Of a stretch of DNA of 64,000 bases, positions 52,947-61,121 are shown in pieces. The notes beneath the pieces were generated by a model that saw nothing but the letters and a program-made list of their open reading frames with translations, did no database searches and was not told where the DNA came from. Position numbers and translations under genes: made by a program. The first letter of the stretch is position 1, and the number at the start of each line of letters is the position of its first letter. This DNA comes from Halopenitus salinus (lineage in GTDB: Archaea; Halobacteriota; Halobacteria; Halobacteriales; Haloferacaceae): positions 124,001 through 188,000 of the forward strand of contig NZ_JBHSXL010000002.1 of assembly GCF_042662125.1 (NCBI RefSeq), written 5' to 3'.

Positions 52947-53229
52947 ATGTACTGTTGTGACCGGATAGACAAAACCGTTAACAAAGTAGATTTGCTGGAA
53001 ACCGGCACTGACACGGGGCGAGCGGAAGCCCACCCCTTCACAGTAGTTGATGAAGTGGATTATTTGATGTGTTTGACGCCCAATCACGCCGATTCTGAGA
53101 GTCGTGCACCCGGTCCACGGGGTCTTTCGATTCCATCGCCGAATTTGCCAGCACTAATCGCAGCCAAATCAGCAACTACTGTTCAGCCATGGGAGGACAT
53201 CAAGACTGAGTAGAAGGTGAAAGAGAGAA

Positions 53230-53982
53230 CTACTCATATTGGGAGATGATCTCCAAGATATCGACAAACGTCGCCAATACCGGATAGTCAACCTCCAGAC
53301 CCTCATAGAGGTACGAACAGAGGTCAGTGTAGGCATCCACGTCTGCCGACTGATCGATTCGATGAGCGTGGATTTCCTCCTGCCGTTGCTGGATCCAACT
53401 CTTACATTCATCGTTCAACATGTGAAGCGTGTCGTATCGATCGGTCAGTTCAGTATCTGAGATTCCCTGTGATTCCGTAGAATCAAGTTCTACTATCGCC
53501 TCTCGGATCTCTTGACCTGTAGATTGTGCGTCTTTGAGCGTAGTGAATTCAGCCTTGAGCGCCTCCAGAAAGACCCGGCGGTTGTCAATACACTGCTGTG
53601 CGGCCTCGAGGAGTTGTTGTTTGATGAGCGGTGAGAACGTAGTCGCTTCCGAAATTAGAACCAGCACGTCGACACCGAATTCGGCACTGAGGCTCTCCTC
53701 GAACGAATCACCGTACACGTCGCTGTAGTGGCCGACCGCCATCACAGTATCATGATACCACGGCTCGATGGTATCACGAATCGACTTCTCTTCGGATGTA
53801 AGGTTCTGATCCACTCCAACAACGGACCGTTCGAACCGAGGAGTCTGTGTGTCAACGGTCTGAATACGCTGGTGAAACCGTTGGAATGCTCGACATTCGC
53901 GTTCGACCTCGCGTCGTTCTCGCCGAACACTATCGAGGGCAGCATCCGTGTATGTCGGCCACGAGCCTTGTGCGAGCGTCAT
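53230..53982 (-). CDS. DUF7260-like coiled-coil protein
   Basis: 250 residues, soluble and helical. The N-terminus SVRRERREVERECRAFQRFH and the middle SIRDTIEPWYHDTVM match a haloarchaea-specific family (DUF7260-type) of unknown function, often found next to tRNA genes and mobile DNA. Two further helices with EALKAEFTTLKDAQS may form a coiled coil. No enzymatic motif. Confidence 0.7.
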   Translation of the reverse strand: MTLAQGSWPTYTDAALDSVRRERREVERECRAFQRFHQRIQTVDTQTPRFERSVVGVDQNLTSEEKSIRDTIEPWYHDTVMAVGHYSDVYGDSFEESLSAEFGVDVLVLISEATTFSPLIKQQLLEAAQQCIDNRRVFLEALKAEFTTLKDAQSTGQEIREAIVELDSTESQGISDTELTDRYDTLHMLNDECKSWIQQRQEEIHAHRIDQSADVDAYTDLCSYLYEGLEVDYPVLATFVDILEIISQYE

Positions 53983-54085
53983 CGACAGCGTGTGTCTCCG
54001 TACTGACGGTCCGAAGCACTGTCAGTGTCGACCATATGGTGTACAAGTGATTCTGGAGCGCACAGCTCGCAGGGTACGCGACCGC

Positions 54086-54649
54086 CTACCCGGAGAACGA
54101 GCTGTACGAGACGCTGCCTTGATCGACGATGGTCTGGCTTTCAGGAACGTCGCCGTCCGGCGGCATACTCCCCTCCGCGGGACCGCCGGGTTCGCCAACG
54201 ACAATCCGACCAACCATCTCCAGGGACTTGTGCGGGATACAGAAATAATCGTACGTCCCCGTAGTCTCGAACGTATGCTCGTAGGTCGCACCCTTTTGGC
54301 TCAGCGTTTCACTATTGAACGCCTCCGCTCCCTCGGGGATCCGAGTTACTGAGGCCGAACTCGTGCCCTCTTTGTAAGCGGTTGCTGAGTGGCTCCCACT
54401 CTGGATTTCGAACGTGACTGTCTCACCTGATTCGACGAACAGCCCGATTGGATCGAAATAATACTCGCTCCCTTCGGTGACCATCATGACAGTATTCGAG
54501 TCGCCCGACCCACCAGCCGTCTCCTGCGTTGCGGTCGTGGTCGGCTCGTCGCCACCGTCCCCGTTCCCCGAACTGCTACATCCTGCGAGACCAGTTACGC
54601 CACCTGTTGCTAGGATTCCAGCTGTCTTGAGAACTTGTCGACGTTCCAT
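54086..54649 (-). CDS. Halocyanin-type blue copper protein
   Basis: 187 residues. The signal MERRQVLKTAGILATGGVTG is followed by a lipobox (LAGCSSS) and a Thr/Gly-rich spacer, so the protein is a Tat lipoprotein. The plastocyanin-like domain has copper ligands His in IQSGSHSATAY and Cys, His and Met in YDYFCIPHKSLEMVG. It is a membrane-tethered electron carrier, probably the partner of the multicopper oxidase or of a terminal oxidase. A short acidic tail follows the domain. Confidence 0.93.
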   Translation of the reverse strand: MERRQVLKTAGILATGGVTGLAGCSSSGNGDGGDEPTTTATQETAGGSGDSNTVMMVTEGSEYYFDPIGLFVESGETVTFEIQSGSHSATAYKEGTSSASVTRIPEGAEAFNSETLSQKGATYEHTFETTGTYDYFCIPHKSLEMVGRIVVGEPGGPAEGSMPPDGDVPESQTIVDQGSVSYSSFSG

Positions 54650-54747
54650 ACCGGGATATCAAAGCCCTCAGCATAAGGGGAAACGGCGGATTCCCAGTGA
54701 ATAGGACACCGCCTGAATTTGAAGTACTGGGGCCACAAGTTCGAGAT

Positions 54748-54822
54748 GCTCCGTTAGTGTAGCTCGGCCAATCATCTCGGCATCTCACGTCGCGGACCGA
54801 GGTTCAAATCCTCGACGGAGCA
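54748..54822 (+). tRNA. tRNA-Glu (CUC)
   Basis: 75 nt. Acceptor GCTCCGT pairs with ACGGAGC, discriminator A; the T arm is CGAGG-TTCAAAT-CCTCG and the D arm has GGCC in the loop. The anticodon loop is ATCTCAC, giving anticodon CTC. The anticodon stem TCGGC/GTCGC has four pairs (one G-U) and a T-C mismatch at the outermost position, slightly weaker than usual. No intron and no encoded CCA. Confidence 0.9.
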
Positions 54823-54862
54823 TTCCCCATTCGTTCCATTGCTCTACTCAGAACCCTCACAG

Positions 54863-55282
54863 ATGGCCACCGCACAAGAAGAAACCGAGGAACACATTTT
54901 AACCCGTTATGTCTCTGTAGAGATCTGTGCAATCACCAGCCCGTGTCTGATTGTTCTTGCCACCGCCACGGTCGTATACAGCTGGCCACCGGCTGTTCTC
55001 GGATGGTTTGTATCCGGCTTACTCGGACTTCTTGTCGCCGTAGCTTCCGGTCGGACATCAGCAATCAAGCCCAGTCTCGTCAAGTGGCCCCGGCCTGAGT
55101 CGAGAGGCGATTTAGCGGTGAATGCCATCGCGTACAACGGCGTCTTGATTATTAGCACCGTCCTCGGGCAAATCGTGTGGACAGCAGCGAATAGTCTCCT
55201 ACTCGCTGCAGTGGTTGGAGCCGTTCTTCCGGTCTGGTTCCTCAAGCATATACAGTTCCTCGTATTTCTGGACAGCGAGTGA
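54863..55282 (+). CDS. Four-span membrane protein
   Basis: 139 residues from ATG 54863 (MATAQEETEEHILTRYVSVE), chosen over a start 8 codons earlier that lies close to the tRNA end. Spans: ITSPCLIVLATATVVYSW, VLGWFVSGLLGLLVAVAS, AYNGVLIISTVLGQIVW and LLLAAVVGAVLPVWFLK. No family recognised. It begins only 40 bp behind the tRNA. Confidence 0.65.
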   Translation: MATAQEETEEHILTRYVSVEICAITSPCLIVLATATVVYSWPPAVLGWFVSGLLGLLVAVASGRTSAIKPSLVKWPRPESRGDLAVNAIAYNGVLIISTVLGQIVWTAANSLLLAAVVGAVLPVWFLKHIQFLVFLDSE

Positions 55283-55410
55283 ATTCACCGTGCCGGTCAT
55301 ACTTTCGGAGGAGGATATTTCCACACCCAGCATGATCCAACGACAGTCAAACCCAGGATATCAGGGGTGAATCAGTCAGGTAGAAGTGGCTCCCTGTCCA
55401 AGACAGAATA

Positions 55411-56622
55411 ATGTCACCAGAAGAGCGTCAACCACGTGGGGCCCCCTCCCGTGGACAGACCTCTCGAATCGGATCTATTCGGCCACTCTCTGTACTTCTC
55501 GCAGCGATTGTTACGCTCACTCAGGTTCCCGTCGCGTCCGCCCACGGTACAACCGGAAGCGGTGGACTCTCGCAAGGACACGGTGTAATTATTGCTTTCG
55601 TTGGTGCCGTTATTCTCGGTGGATTCATCCTTCTCAAACGGACAGATCGGATCACGGAGACAACCGCTCTGTACGGCGTGTTCGCCGGTATCGCTATCAC
55701 TGCACTCGGAGCTGTACTCTTCGAAGGGCTCTCCCCAGATCCGACATATACTGCGAGTTCGATGCCGTTCCCCCGAGCGTGGTATCAGCCACTGGCGCTG
55801 CTGAGTGGCTTGGGCATCATGGTCGCGAGCTTCGTCGTTGGGTGGCTCCGCTGGCCATCCCGACCACGGTACACGTTCCTCGGCATCCTCATGGGATTGT
55901 GGATCTCGTACCCCTACCTCCTTCCAGGACTGGCAAGCGATACGCATCCACTCGGGTACGCAATCGTCCTCGGCACGCCAATCCTGGTCGGTTATGTCGT
56001 CTGGAAGGACGCAGGGAGTGTCATCCGCGCAGTCATGCGTGATCCAGTTGCGCGTCGCTTCGGCATCGGCGTCGGTGTCGTGTTAGCACTCTTTTTCGTC
56101 TCTATAACAGGATACCTCTCGTTTTTCCCCGAGGAGGGCTTCCCCGAAGAGGTGACGGTCGTCGTTCTACCCGCAATCTATCAGCTAGTATCGTGGCCGA
56201 CGCTCGAAATCGCGATTCCGCATCTCCCGTTCATACATATCCCGTTCTTCCTAGCCCTGTCACCCGGCCAGGTCATCGTCGTCGGGATGCTGAGCGCACT
56301 CATCGGATTGAACGCCGCGCTCATCGCCCGGCACTGGCGCGTCGAGGAACGAGCCGGCATGACCGAAGGGACCGCCGGAAGTGCTGCAATCGTCGGGACG
56401 TGTACCTGTGGGTGCTGTGGGCCACTCGTTGCGAAGATCGCGGTACTTGCTGCCGGGCCATCGATTGCCGCCCCTCTCTACTGGGTCTTCGTCGATTCGG
56501 CCTCGCCGCTCAGTGCAGTATTCATCGTTGGAAGCTTCGTCCTCTTCACCGGAAGTCTGATCTACTCGGTCCAAGCAGCCCGACAGCCCGATCAATCGGC
56601 TGCCATCATCCCGGCCGACTGA
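55411..56622 (+). CDS. Polytopic membrane protein with a CxCGCC motif
   Basis: 403 residues. A signal-like first segment is followed by a His-containing extracellular stretch (VASAHGTTGSGGLSQGHGV), then about nine further spans. A distinctive loop reads GTCTCGCCGPLVAKIAV (near 330-346), a compact cysteine cluster suited to binding Cu(I) or another soft metal. The gene lies between the halocyanin and the P-type ATPase, with a small two-span gene 42 bp downstream. I infer a role in copper handling or in maturation of exported copper proteins; the family is not recognised. Confidence 0.7.
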   Translation: MSPEERQPRGAPSRGQTSRIGSIRPLSVLLAAIVTLTQVPVASAHGTTGSGGLSQGHGVIIAFVGAVILGGFILLKRTDRITETTALYGVFAGIAITALGAVLFEGLSPDPTYTASSMPFPRAWYQPLALLSGLGIMVASFVVGWLRWPSRPRYTFLGILMGLWISYPYLLPGLASDTHPLGYAIVLGTPILVGYVVWKDAGSVIRAVMRDPVARRFGIGVGVVLALFFVSITGYLSFFPEEGFPEEVTVVVLPAIYQLVSWPTLEIAIPHLPFIHIPFFLALSPGQVIVVGMLSALIGLNAALIARHWRVEERAGMTEGTAGSAAIVGTCTCGCCGPLVAKIAVLAAGPSIAAPLYWVFVDSASPLSAVFIVGSFVLFTGSLIYSVQAARQPDQSAAIIPAD

Positions 56623-56664
56623 GGTAAGGTATCTACCGTGATCTCACGGTACCAAGGGGGACAA

Positions 56665-56859
56665 ATGTCTCAATATATGAAGGGGAAACGTCGTCAGTAC
56701 GTGTTTTTGGTACTGGCAGCGGTACTGATCGTTGTCGGTACCCTCGCGACCGGCTTCCTCCTGTCGACCCCGTTCTACCAGATCTTCTCTGGAGCTATCA
56801 TCGTCGCGGGCTTTGCGGTCGGGTACGCGGGCCTCAGTGTCTTCGAACTTCTCAACTGA
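56665..56859 (+). CDS. Small two-span membrane protein
   Basis: 64 residues from ATG 56665 (MSQYMKGKRRQYVFLVLAAV), preferred over an upstream ATG because the basic stretch then precedes the first span. The second span is FSGAIIVAGFAVGYAGLSVF. It follows the CxCGCC membrane protein and is probably co-transcribed with it. Convergent with the P-type ATPase. Confidence 0.65.
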   Translation: MSQYMKGKRRQYVFLVLAAVLIVVGTLATGFLLSTPFYQIFSGAIIVAGFAVGYAGLSVFELLN

Positions 56860-56922
56860 AGCGATAGGAACCGACTCCACCCGGTTACAGCAGGTATCTG
56901 CCGCTTCGCGGGGTTAGAGCCG

Positions 56923-59451
56923 CTACTCGGTAAGCAGGTCTCGAAACGAATTCGCCGCGAGGAGACCGCCGGTCGCCACGACCGCTCCCATCGCAAACAC
57001 CGGATTCAGCAACCCCGTCGCCGCAAGGGGCATCGTGATCCTATTGTAGAGCAGCGCTAGCCCGTTGTTCTGTTTGACACGCCGACGAGCTGCATCTGCG
57101 AGGTCGAACGTCGTCCCCACCGCTGCGAGATCGTCATCGACGATAGAAATATCCGCGGCATCGGACGCGAGTGCCGTTCCACCACCGAGCGAGATTCCCA
57201 GGTCTGCGGTCGCAAGAGCCGGTGCATCGTTCGTTCCATCACCAACCATCGTAACCTGTCCCCGGGACTGTAACCGCCGGATCGTCGCGGTCTTGCCTGC
57301 CGGCGGGACCCCCGCAAAAACGTGATCGACGGCAGGATGACTGTCGAGAAAGTCAGTGGCAGCCTCGTCATCACCGGTCAGAACGACGATCTCGATATCA
57401 CGGTCATTCAGATGCGTGAGTGTGTCATCCCAACCCACCCGTGGTTCGTCGCCCACGACGATGACGCCCTCTGCATGACCGTCACGACCGACGACGACCG
57501 GAAGGTGACCGGCCGTTCGTGCCTCTGCGGCACGCGTCTCGATCCGCTCGCTAACCGACCACCCCAGTTCCGCGAAGAGATCGAGATTCCCGACGAGAAC
57601 GCGCGTGTCCTCGACGACTCCTTCGACGCCGGTCGCGTGGCTCGTGAATTCAGTGATGTCCGCTGCGTACTCGTGGTCACTGCCATCGGCAACCCCCCCA
57701 TCGGCTCTTGAGCGATCGCCCTCCTGATTCCTTTGTGCAAACGTATTCACGATTGCGTCGGCCGCTGGGTGGGATGCTCGCTGTTCGAGGGCCGCGACGA
57801 TTGCAAGCAGATCCGACGGTGCATCCGCCTCGAGGACATCCATCTGGCCGGTCGTGAGCGTCCCCGTCTTGTCGAAGACGACGACGTCGACGTCCCGAAG
57901 GCGCTCGAAGACGGTCTCGTCGAAGATGACGATGCCCCGCTCTACCGCTTGTTCGATACTGGTTGCCACCGAGAGCGGGGTTGCCAGGCCAAGTGCCCAC
58001 GGACACCCCACCAAGAGAACTATCAGCGCCGTCAGGACGGCGACGGGAATGCCAGCCCCCACCAGAAGCGACCCCAATCCAGCGAGTACCGCCCCACCGA
58101 CAACGACCGGGATGATGACTGACGCGAGCCTATCGGCCTGCCGCTGGACACCGTGATCCCCACTCTGGAGATTCCAGACAGAGGTGATGAGGCGATCGAT
58201 ACTACTGGTTGTCTCATCGCTCACCGTGAGGACAGCAGCCCCATTTGTGACGATCGCCCCGCCGACGACCTCGTCCCCAGCTTGTTTCGATACCGGTAGC
58301 GACTCGCCCGTCACGATCGCTTCATCGACCGTGCACTCACCCTCAGCGAGAACACCATCGACTGGGATGCGTTCGCCCTCACGGACGAGAACCCGTTCCC
58401 CGGGTTCAAGACCGTGTACGTCGACCATCGTCGTCGTCCCATCGGCGCCATACCGCCTGGCTTCGGTGACGTGGGAGATAGTGAGATTAGTCAGGCGATC
58501 CATCGCTCGCTGCTTGCTCAGTGATTCGTAGAAGATGGCAGCCACCACACTCGCGGCAACCACGATCGTGAGATCGTAGAAAACGTCGATCCGACCGAGG
58601 AGAAAGGCGATCGTACTGTACACGTAGGCACTCACGATGGGGAGTGCGACAAGCAGGTCCGTGTTCGGCTGTCGCATCTTCAGACTGACATATGCACCCT
58701 GTAACAGCGGCAGGCCGGTGAACACGAGGACGACACCCGTCAGAACGAGAAAGAGCGGCAGGATCAACAGGCCATCTCCACCGCCGATCCCGGACGCACT
58801 CGCGTACATATCGAGCGTCCCCTCACCAAAGAACGACGAGAGCTGCGCCGGATAGAGGAGGACCGCATACGGGAGGAGCATGAACGTCCCGAAAATGACA
58901 CCAGCAGCGTAACGAAATCCCAGCACCTCGTCAATCCCTCGTTCATTCTGCTCGTCCGACCGGCGCGACTGCCCGATTATAGTCGGTGCGTCATCGCTCC
59001 CTCCAGCACGGAGGGTTGCCGAATAGCCGAGTGTACTCAGGGTATCACAGAGAGTCTCCTTCGAGACGCGGTCAGGGTCGTATGTGATACGGATCGTCTC
59101 GGTGACGTAACTCGCCGCGGCGTCAGTGACGCCCTCGCAGCCTTCAGCAACCGATTCCAGAAACGCTTCACACGTCGCACAGTGCATTCCGTCGACCTGG
59201 AAGAAGGCTCGTTCCTCAGTCCCCGTTGGACGCGGATCTGCCTCGCGTTCGCCCGCTCTAATTCCGGATTCATGTATAGTGCCGTCTGTCGGGGCCATCT
59301 GACTGTGAACCCCATCGCTACCGAGCCCCCGATGGACGTTTCGACAACCATCACAGCAGAAGACGATGTCGTCCTCAGCCACGACTCGATCGTCGGGGAC
59401 AGCCCTACCACAAAGCGCGCACGGGGGAGATAGTGATTGAGATGAAGACAC
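56923..59451 (-). CDS. Heavy-metal P1B-type ATPase, probably copper-transporting
   Basis: 842 residues. The N-terminus has a treble-clef-like Cys cluster (CALCGR with FCCDGCRNVH) typical of TRASH/YHS metal sensors, then an HMA domain with VDGMHCATCEAF. Eight membrane spans surround the actuator motif TGES, the phosphorylation site VVFDKTGTLT and the hinge MVGDGTNDAPA. The membrane metal motif is GCPWALGLA (near 482-490), so the usual CPC is CPW; one ligand Cys is lost. The combination of Cys cluster and HMA suggests Cu(I) or a related soft metal exported or supplied to extracytoplasmic oxidases. It is convergent with the small membrane gene and divergent from the PadR-like gene. Confidence 0.93.
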   Translation of the reverse strand: MSSSQSLSPPCALCGRAVPDDRVVAEDDIVFCCDGCRNVHRGLGSDGVHSQMAPTDGTIHESGIRAGEREADPRPTGTEERAFFQVDGMHCATCEAFLESVAEGCEGVTDAAASYVTETIRITYDPDRVSKETLCDTLSTLGYSATLRAGGSDDAPTIIGQSRRSDEQNERGIDEVLGFRYAAGVIFGTFMLLPYAVLLYPAQLSSFFGEGTLDMYASASGIGGGDGLLILPLFLVLTGVVLVFTGLPLLQGAYVSLKMRQPNTDLLVALPIVSAYVYSTIAFLLGRIDVFYDLTIVVAASVVAAIFYESLSKQRAMDRLTNLTISHVTEARRYGADGTTTMVDVHGLEPGERVLVREGERIPVDGVLAEGECTVDEAIVTGESLPVSKQAGDEVVGGAIVTNGAAVLTVSDETTSSIDRLITSVWNLQSGDHGVQRQADRLASVIIPVVVGGAVLAGLGSLLVGAGIPVAVLTALIVLLVGCPWALGLATPLSVATSIEQAVERGIVIFDETVFERLRDVDVVVFDKTGTLTTGQMDVLEADAPSDLLAIVAALEQRASHPAADAIVNTFAQRNQEGDRSRADGGVADGSDHEYAADITEFTSHATGVEGVVEDTRVLVGNLDLFAELGWSVSERIETRAAEARTAGHLPVVVGRDGHAEGVIVVGDEPRVGWDDTLTHLNDRDIEIVVLTGDDEAATDFLDSHPAVDHVFAGVPPAGKTATIRRLQSRGQVTMVGDGTNDAPALATADLGISLGGGTALASDAADISIVDDDLAAVGTTFDLADAARRRVKQNNGLALLYNRITMPLAATGLLNPVFAMGAVVATGGLLAANSFRDLLTE

Positions 59452-59660
59452 AATTGATTACCACCTGCTGACAGCGGGCCGATCACAGACACGGAGCCTC
59501 AACGGCGACCTCAGCCGAAAGGACATTACCGGAGATACAGATGCCTCGATATTAAACGCTATTCGGTGACGAGTATACTCGTAGATACCCTTGGTCCGAA
59601 TCTCCGCCTTTGAGGACCAGAGAGAACATATGCCACCCCTCAAAAATTGGAAACAGACGG

Positions 59661-59957
59661 ATGCACGATCTGACTGGGTTTCAGCGGGACATCTTGTACG
59701 TAACTGCTGGGCTCGAGGAACCACACGGGCTCGCAATCAAGGCCGAACTCGACGACTACTACGAACAGGAGATCAATCATGGGCGGCTCTATCCGAACCT
59801 CGACGACCTCGTCGACAAAGGACTGCTCGAGAAGGGTGAACTCGACAAACGAACGAACGTGTACACGGTCACACAACGCGGGGTGCGGGAAATCAAGGCG
59901 CGACGTGAGTGGGAAAGCCAATATTTAGAGGACGTGAACGCACCCACGACGTCGTAG
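59661..59957 (+). CDS. PadR-family transcription regulator
   Basis: 98 residues from ATG 59661 (MHDLTGFQRDILYVTAGLEE). The PadR winged helix is complete: GLAIKAELDDYYEQEINHGR, LYPNLDDLVDKGLLEKGELD and the wing NVYTVTQRGVREI. It is divergent from the P-type ATPase, about 210 bp away, and is the obvious candidate regulator of it. In that gap I see no other gene; it should contain both promoters. Confidence 0.88.
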   Translation: MHDLTGFQRDILYVTAGLEEPHGLAIKAELDDYYEQEINHGRLYPNLDDLVDKGLLEKGELDKRTNVYTVTQRGVREIKARREWESQYLEDVNAPTTS

Positions 59958-60025
59958 AACCAGGCAAGTAGAACTCAGTATAAAAGCGGGACTGCTTTAC
60001 CCACTTCCCACGAATACACAGTTAG

Positions 60026-60913
60026 ATGGCTCGGCTCGTTTTCTATCACCACCCACAGGCCGAGAATTTCTCACTCAAATATAGCTCGGCATCGGTAGCA
60101 GAAATTCGTTCTCAGCGGGAGCGATCCGACGAGTCGACAAAGCTCATCGGGTATCCCTTCGAAACACCGGTCTATGTGCTCTACGAAGGCGATTCAGAGA
60201 TCGAATTAGCCCAAGACATCAACTTCGATCAGGAATGGCTGAGCGACCGTATTCGTGACCTCCCCCGTGCTGGACAAGTTGTCGCATTCCGATTAGTGGA
60301 ATTGCTCGAAGCCGCTGTCGATGCTCGCGAAGAGGATGAGTTTCGACTCTACAAGGAGTTCGAACCACAAAAGATCCAGCAGGGACTTGATCACGTATCC
60401 TGGGGAGCACCACTCCCGACCGTCGCTGGAGAGGTGATGTCGAATTTGATTCTCCGACATTCCCTCCCGAATGCGAATCATCGAACTGGCATCGCGATGC
60501 TTCAGTTCTGTATTGAGAGTGTGGATCCGGATTTTGAGATGTCACGAACACACGTCGACGACGATACCTGGCGAGAGTGGGTCAATCCCTACATCGTCGA
60601 TTCCAAGCGGCTCATCACGGTCCGACGGAACAACCTCCGTTTCAAGCAACTCGAAGACCTGAACGTCGACCTCGTCGAACGGAAAGACGGAATCCAAATC
60701 CGATTAGCCGAGTTCGAGCTGGATATGCACTGGCGAGAAGCCCTTTCGAAGTACGCTGAGCAGCATGAATCCCACTGTACGGACTTCGCGCAGGCAGTTC
60801 TCGAACGTGCAGAACGGGACGATCTGCTCGACCGTCAACGACCCACGAAACAAGAGTTCATCACGTATCTGGAGGACGGACTCGTCGAACGTGACTTCAG
60901 AGAAATGTTCTGA
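60026..60913 (+). CDS. Fic/Doc-like protein with variant active site
   Basis: 295 residues. The segment VMSNLILRHSLPNANHRTGI contains a Fic-type loop H-S-L-P-N-A-N-H-R. The catalytic His, the Asn and the Arg of the canonical HPFx(D/E)GN(G/K)R are kept, but the acidic metal ligand is Asn and the first Gly is Ala. Fic proteins transfer AMP, other nucleotides or phosphate to target proteins, and many are toxins. The N-terminal 120 residues (ARLVFYHHPQAENFSLKYSS) and the C-terminal helical region are unfamiliar. No inhibitory helix motif was noticed. A tiny gene lies tail to tail with it. Confidence 0.65.
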   Translation: MARLVFYHHPQAENFSLKYSSASVAEIRSQRERSDESTKLIGYPFETPVYVLYEGDSEIELAQDINFDQEWLSDRIRDLPRAGQVVAFRLVELLEAAVDAREEDEFRLYKEFEPQKIQQGLDHVSWGAPLPTVAGEVMSNLILRHSLPNANHRTGIAMLQFCIESVDPDFEMSRTHVDDDTWREWVNPYIVDSKRLITVRRNNLRFKQLEDLNVDLVERKDGIQIRLAEFELDMHWREALSKYAEQHESHCTDFAQAVLERAERDDLLDRQRPTKQEFITYLEDGLVERDFREMF

Positions 60914-61018
60914 TCAGTCGCGAAGCTCGGCGACCGACTGACCGACCTCACGGACGTGTTCACTTCGCTCAAGATCAAGTTCTTCAGCGAGGTAGTCGAC
61001 CGTCTCTTCGAGGCTCAT
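60914..61018 (-). CDS. Possible 34-residue protein opposite the Fic-like gene
   Basis: From ATG 61018 the frame encodes MSLEETVDYLAEELDLERSE and 14 more residues, stopping next to the Fic-like stop. The composition is clearly haloarchaeal (acidic helix). A TATA-like AGGTTTATACT lies about 27 bp before the ATG, the ideal spacing for a leaderless transcript. It could be a small antitoxin-like or regulatory peptide, or the end of a decayed gene. Confidence 0.4.
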   Translation of the reverse strand: MSLEETVDYLAEELDLERSEHVREVGQSVAELRD

Positions 61019-61121
61019 ACCGAAAAGAAGTCCGTCAAGCAGTATAAACCTAGTGCTGGAGCAGCCAAATAGCTGATCAGGAGAAGTGTCTTTTTACGCC
61101 GTACGACTTATCCTTCTGGTA

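Noticed and set aside
54801..54822. tRNA-Glu 3' end as attachment site for one of the two integrases
   Set aside because: No second copy of the 3' tRNA segment was seen near 13.4-15 kb or 62-64 kb, so no att pair can be shown.
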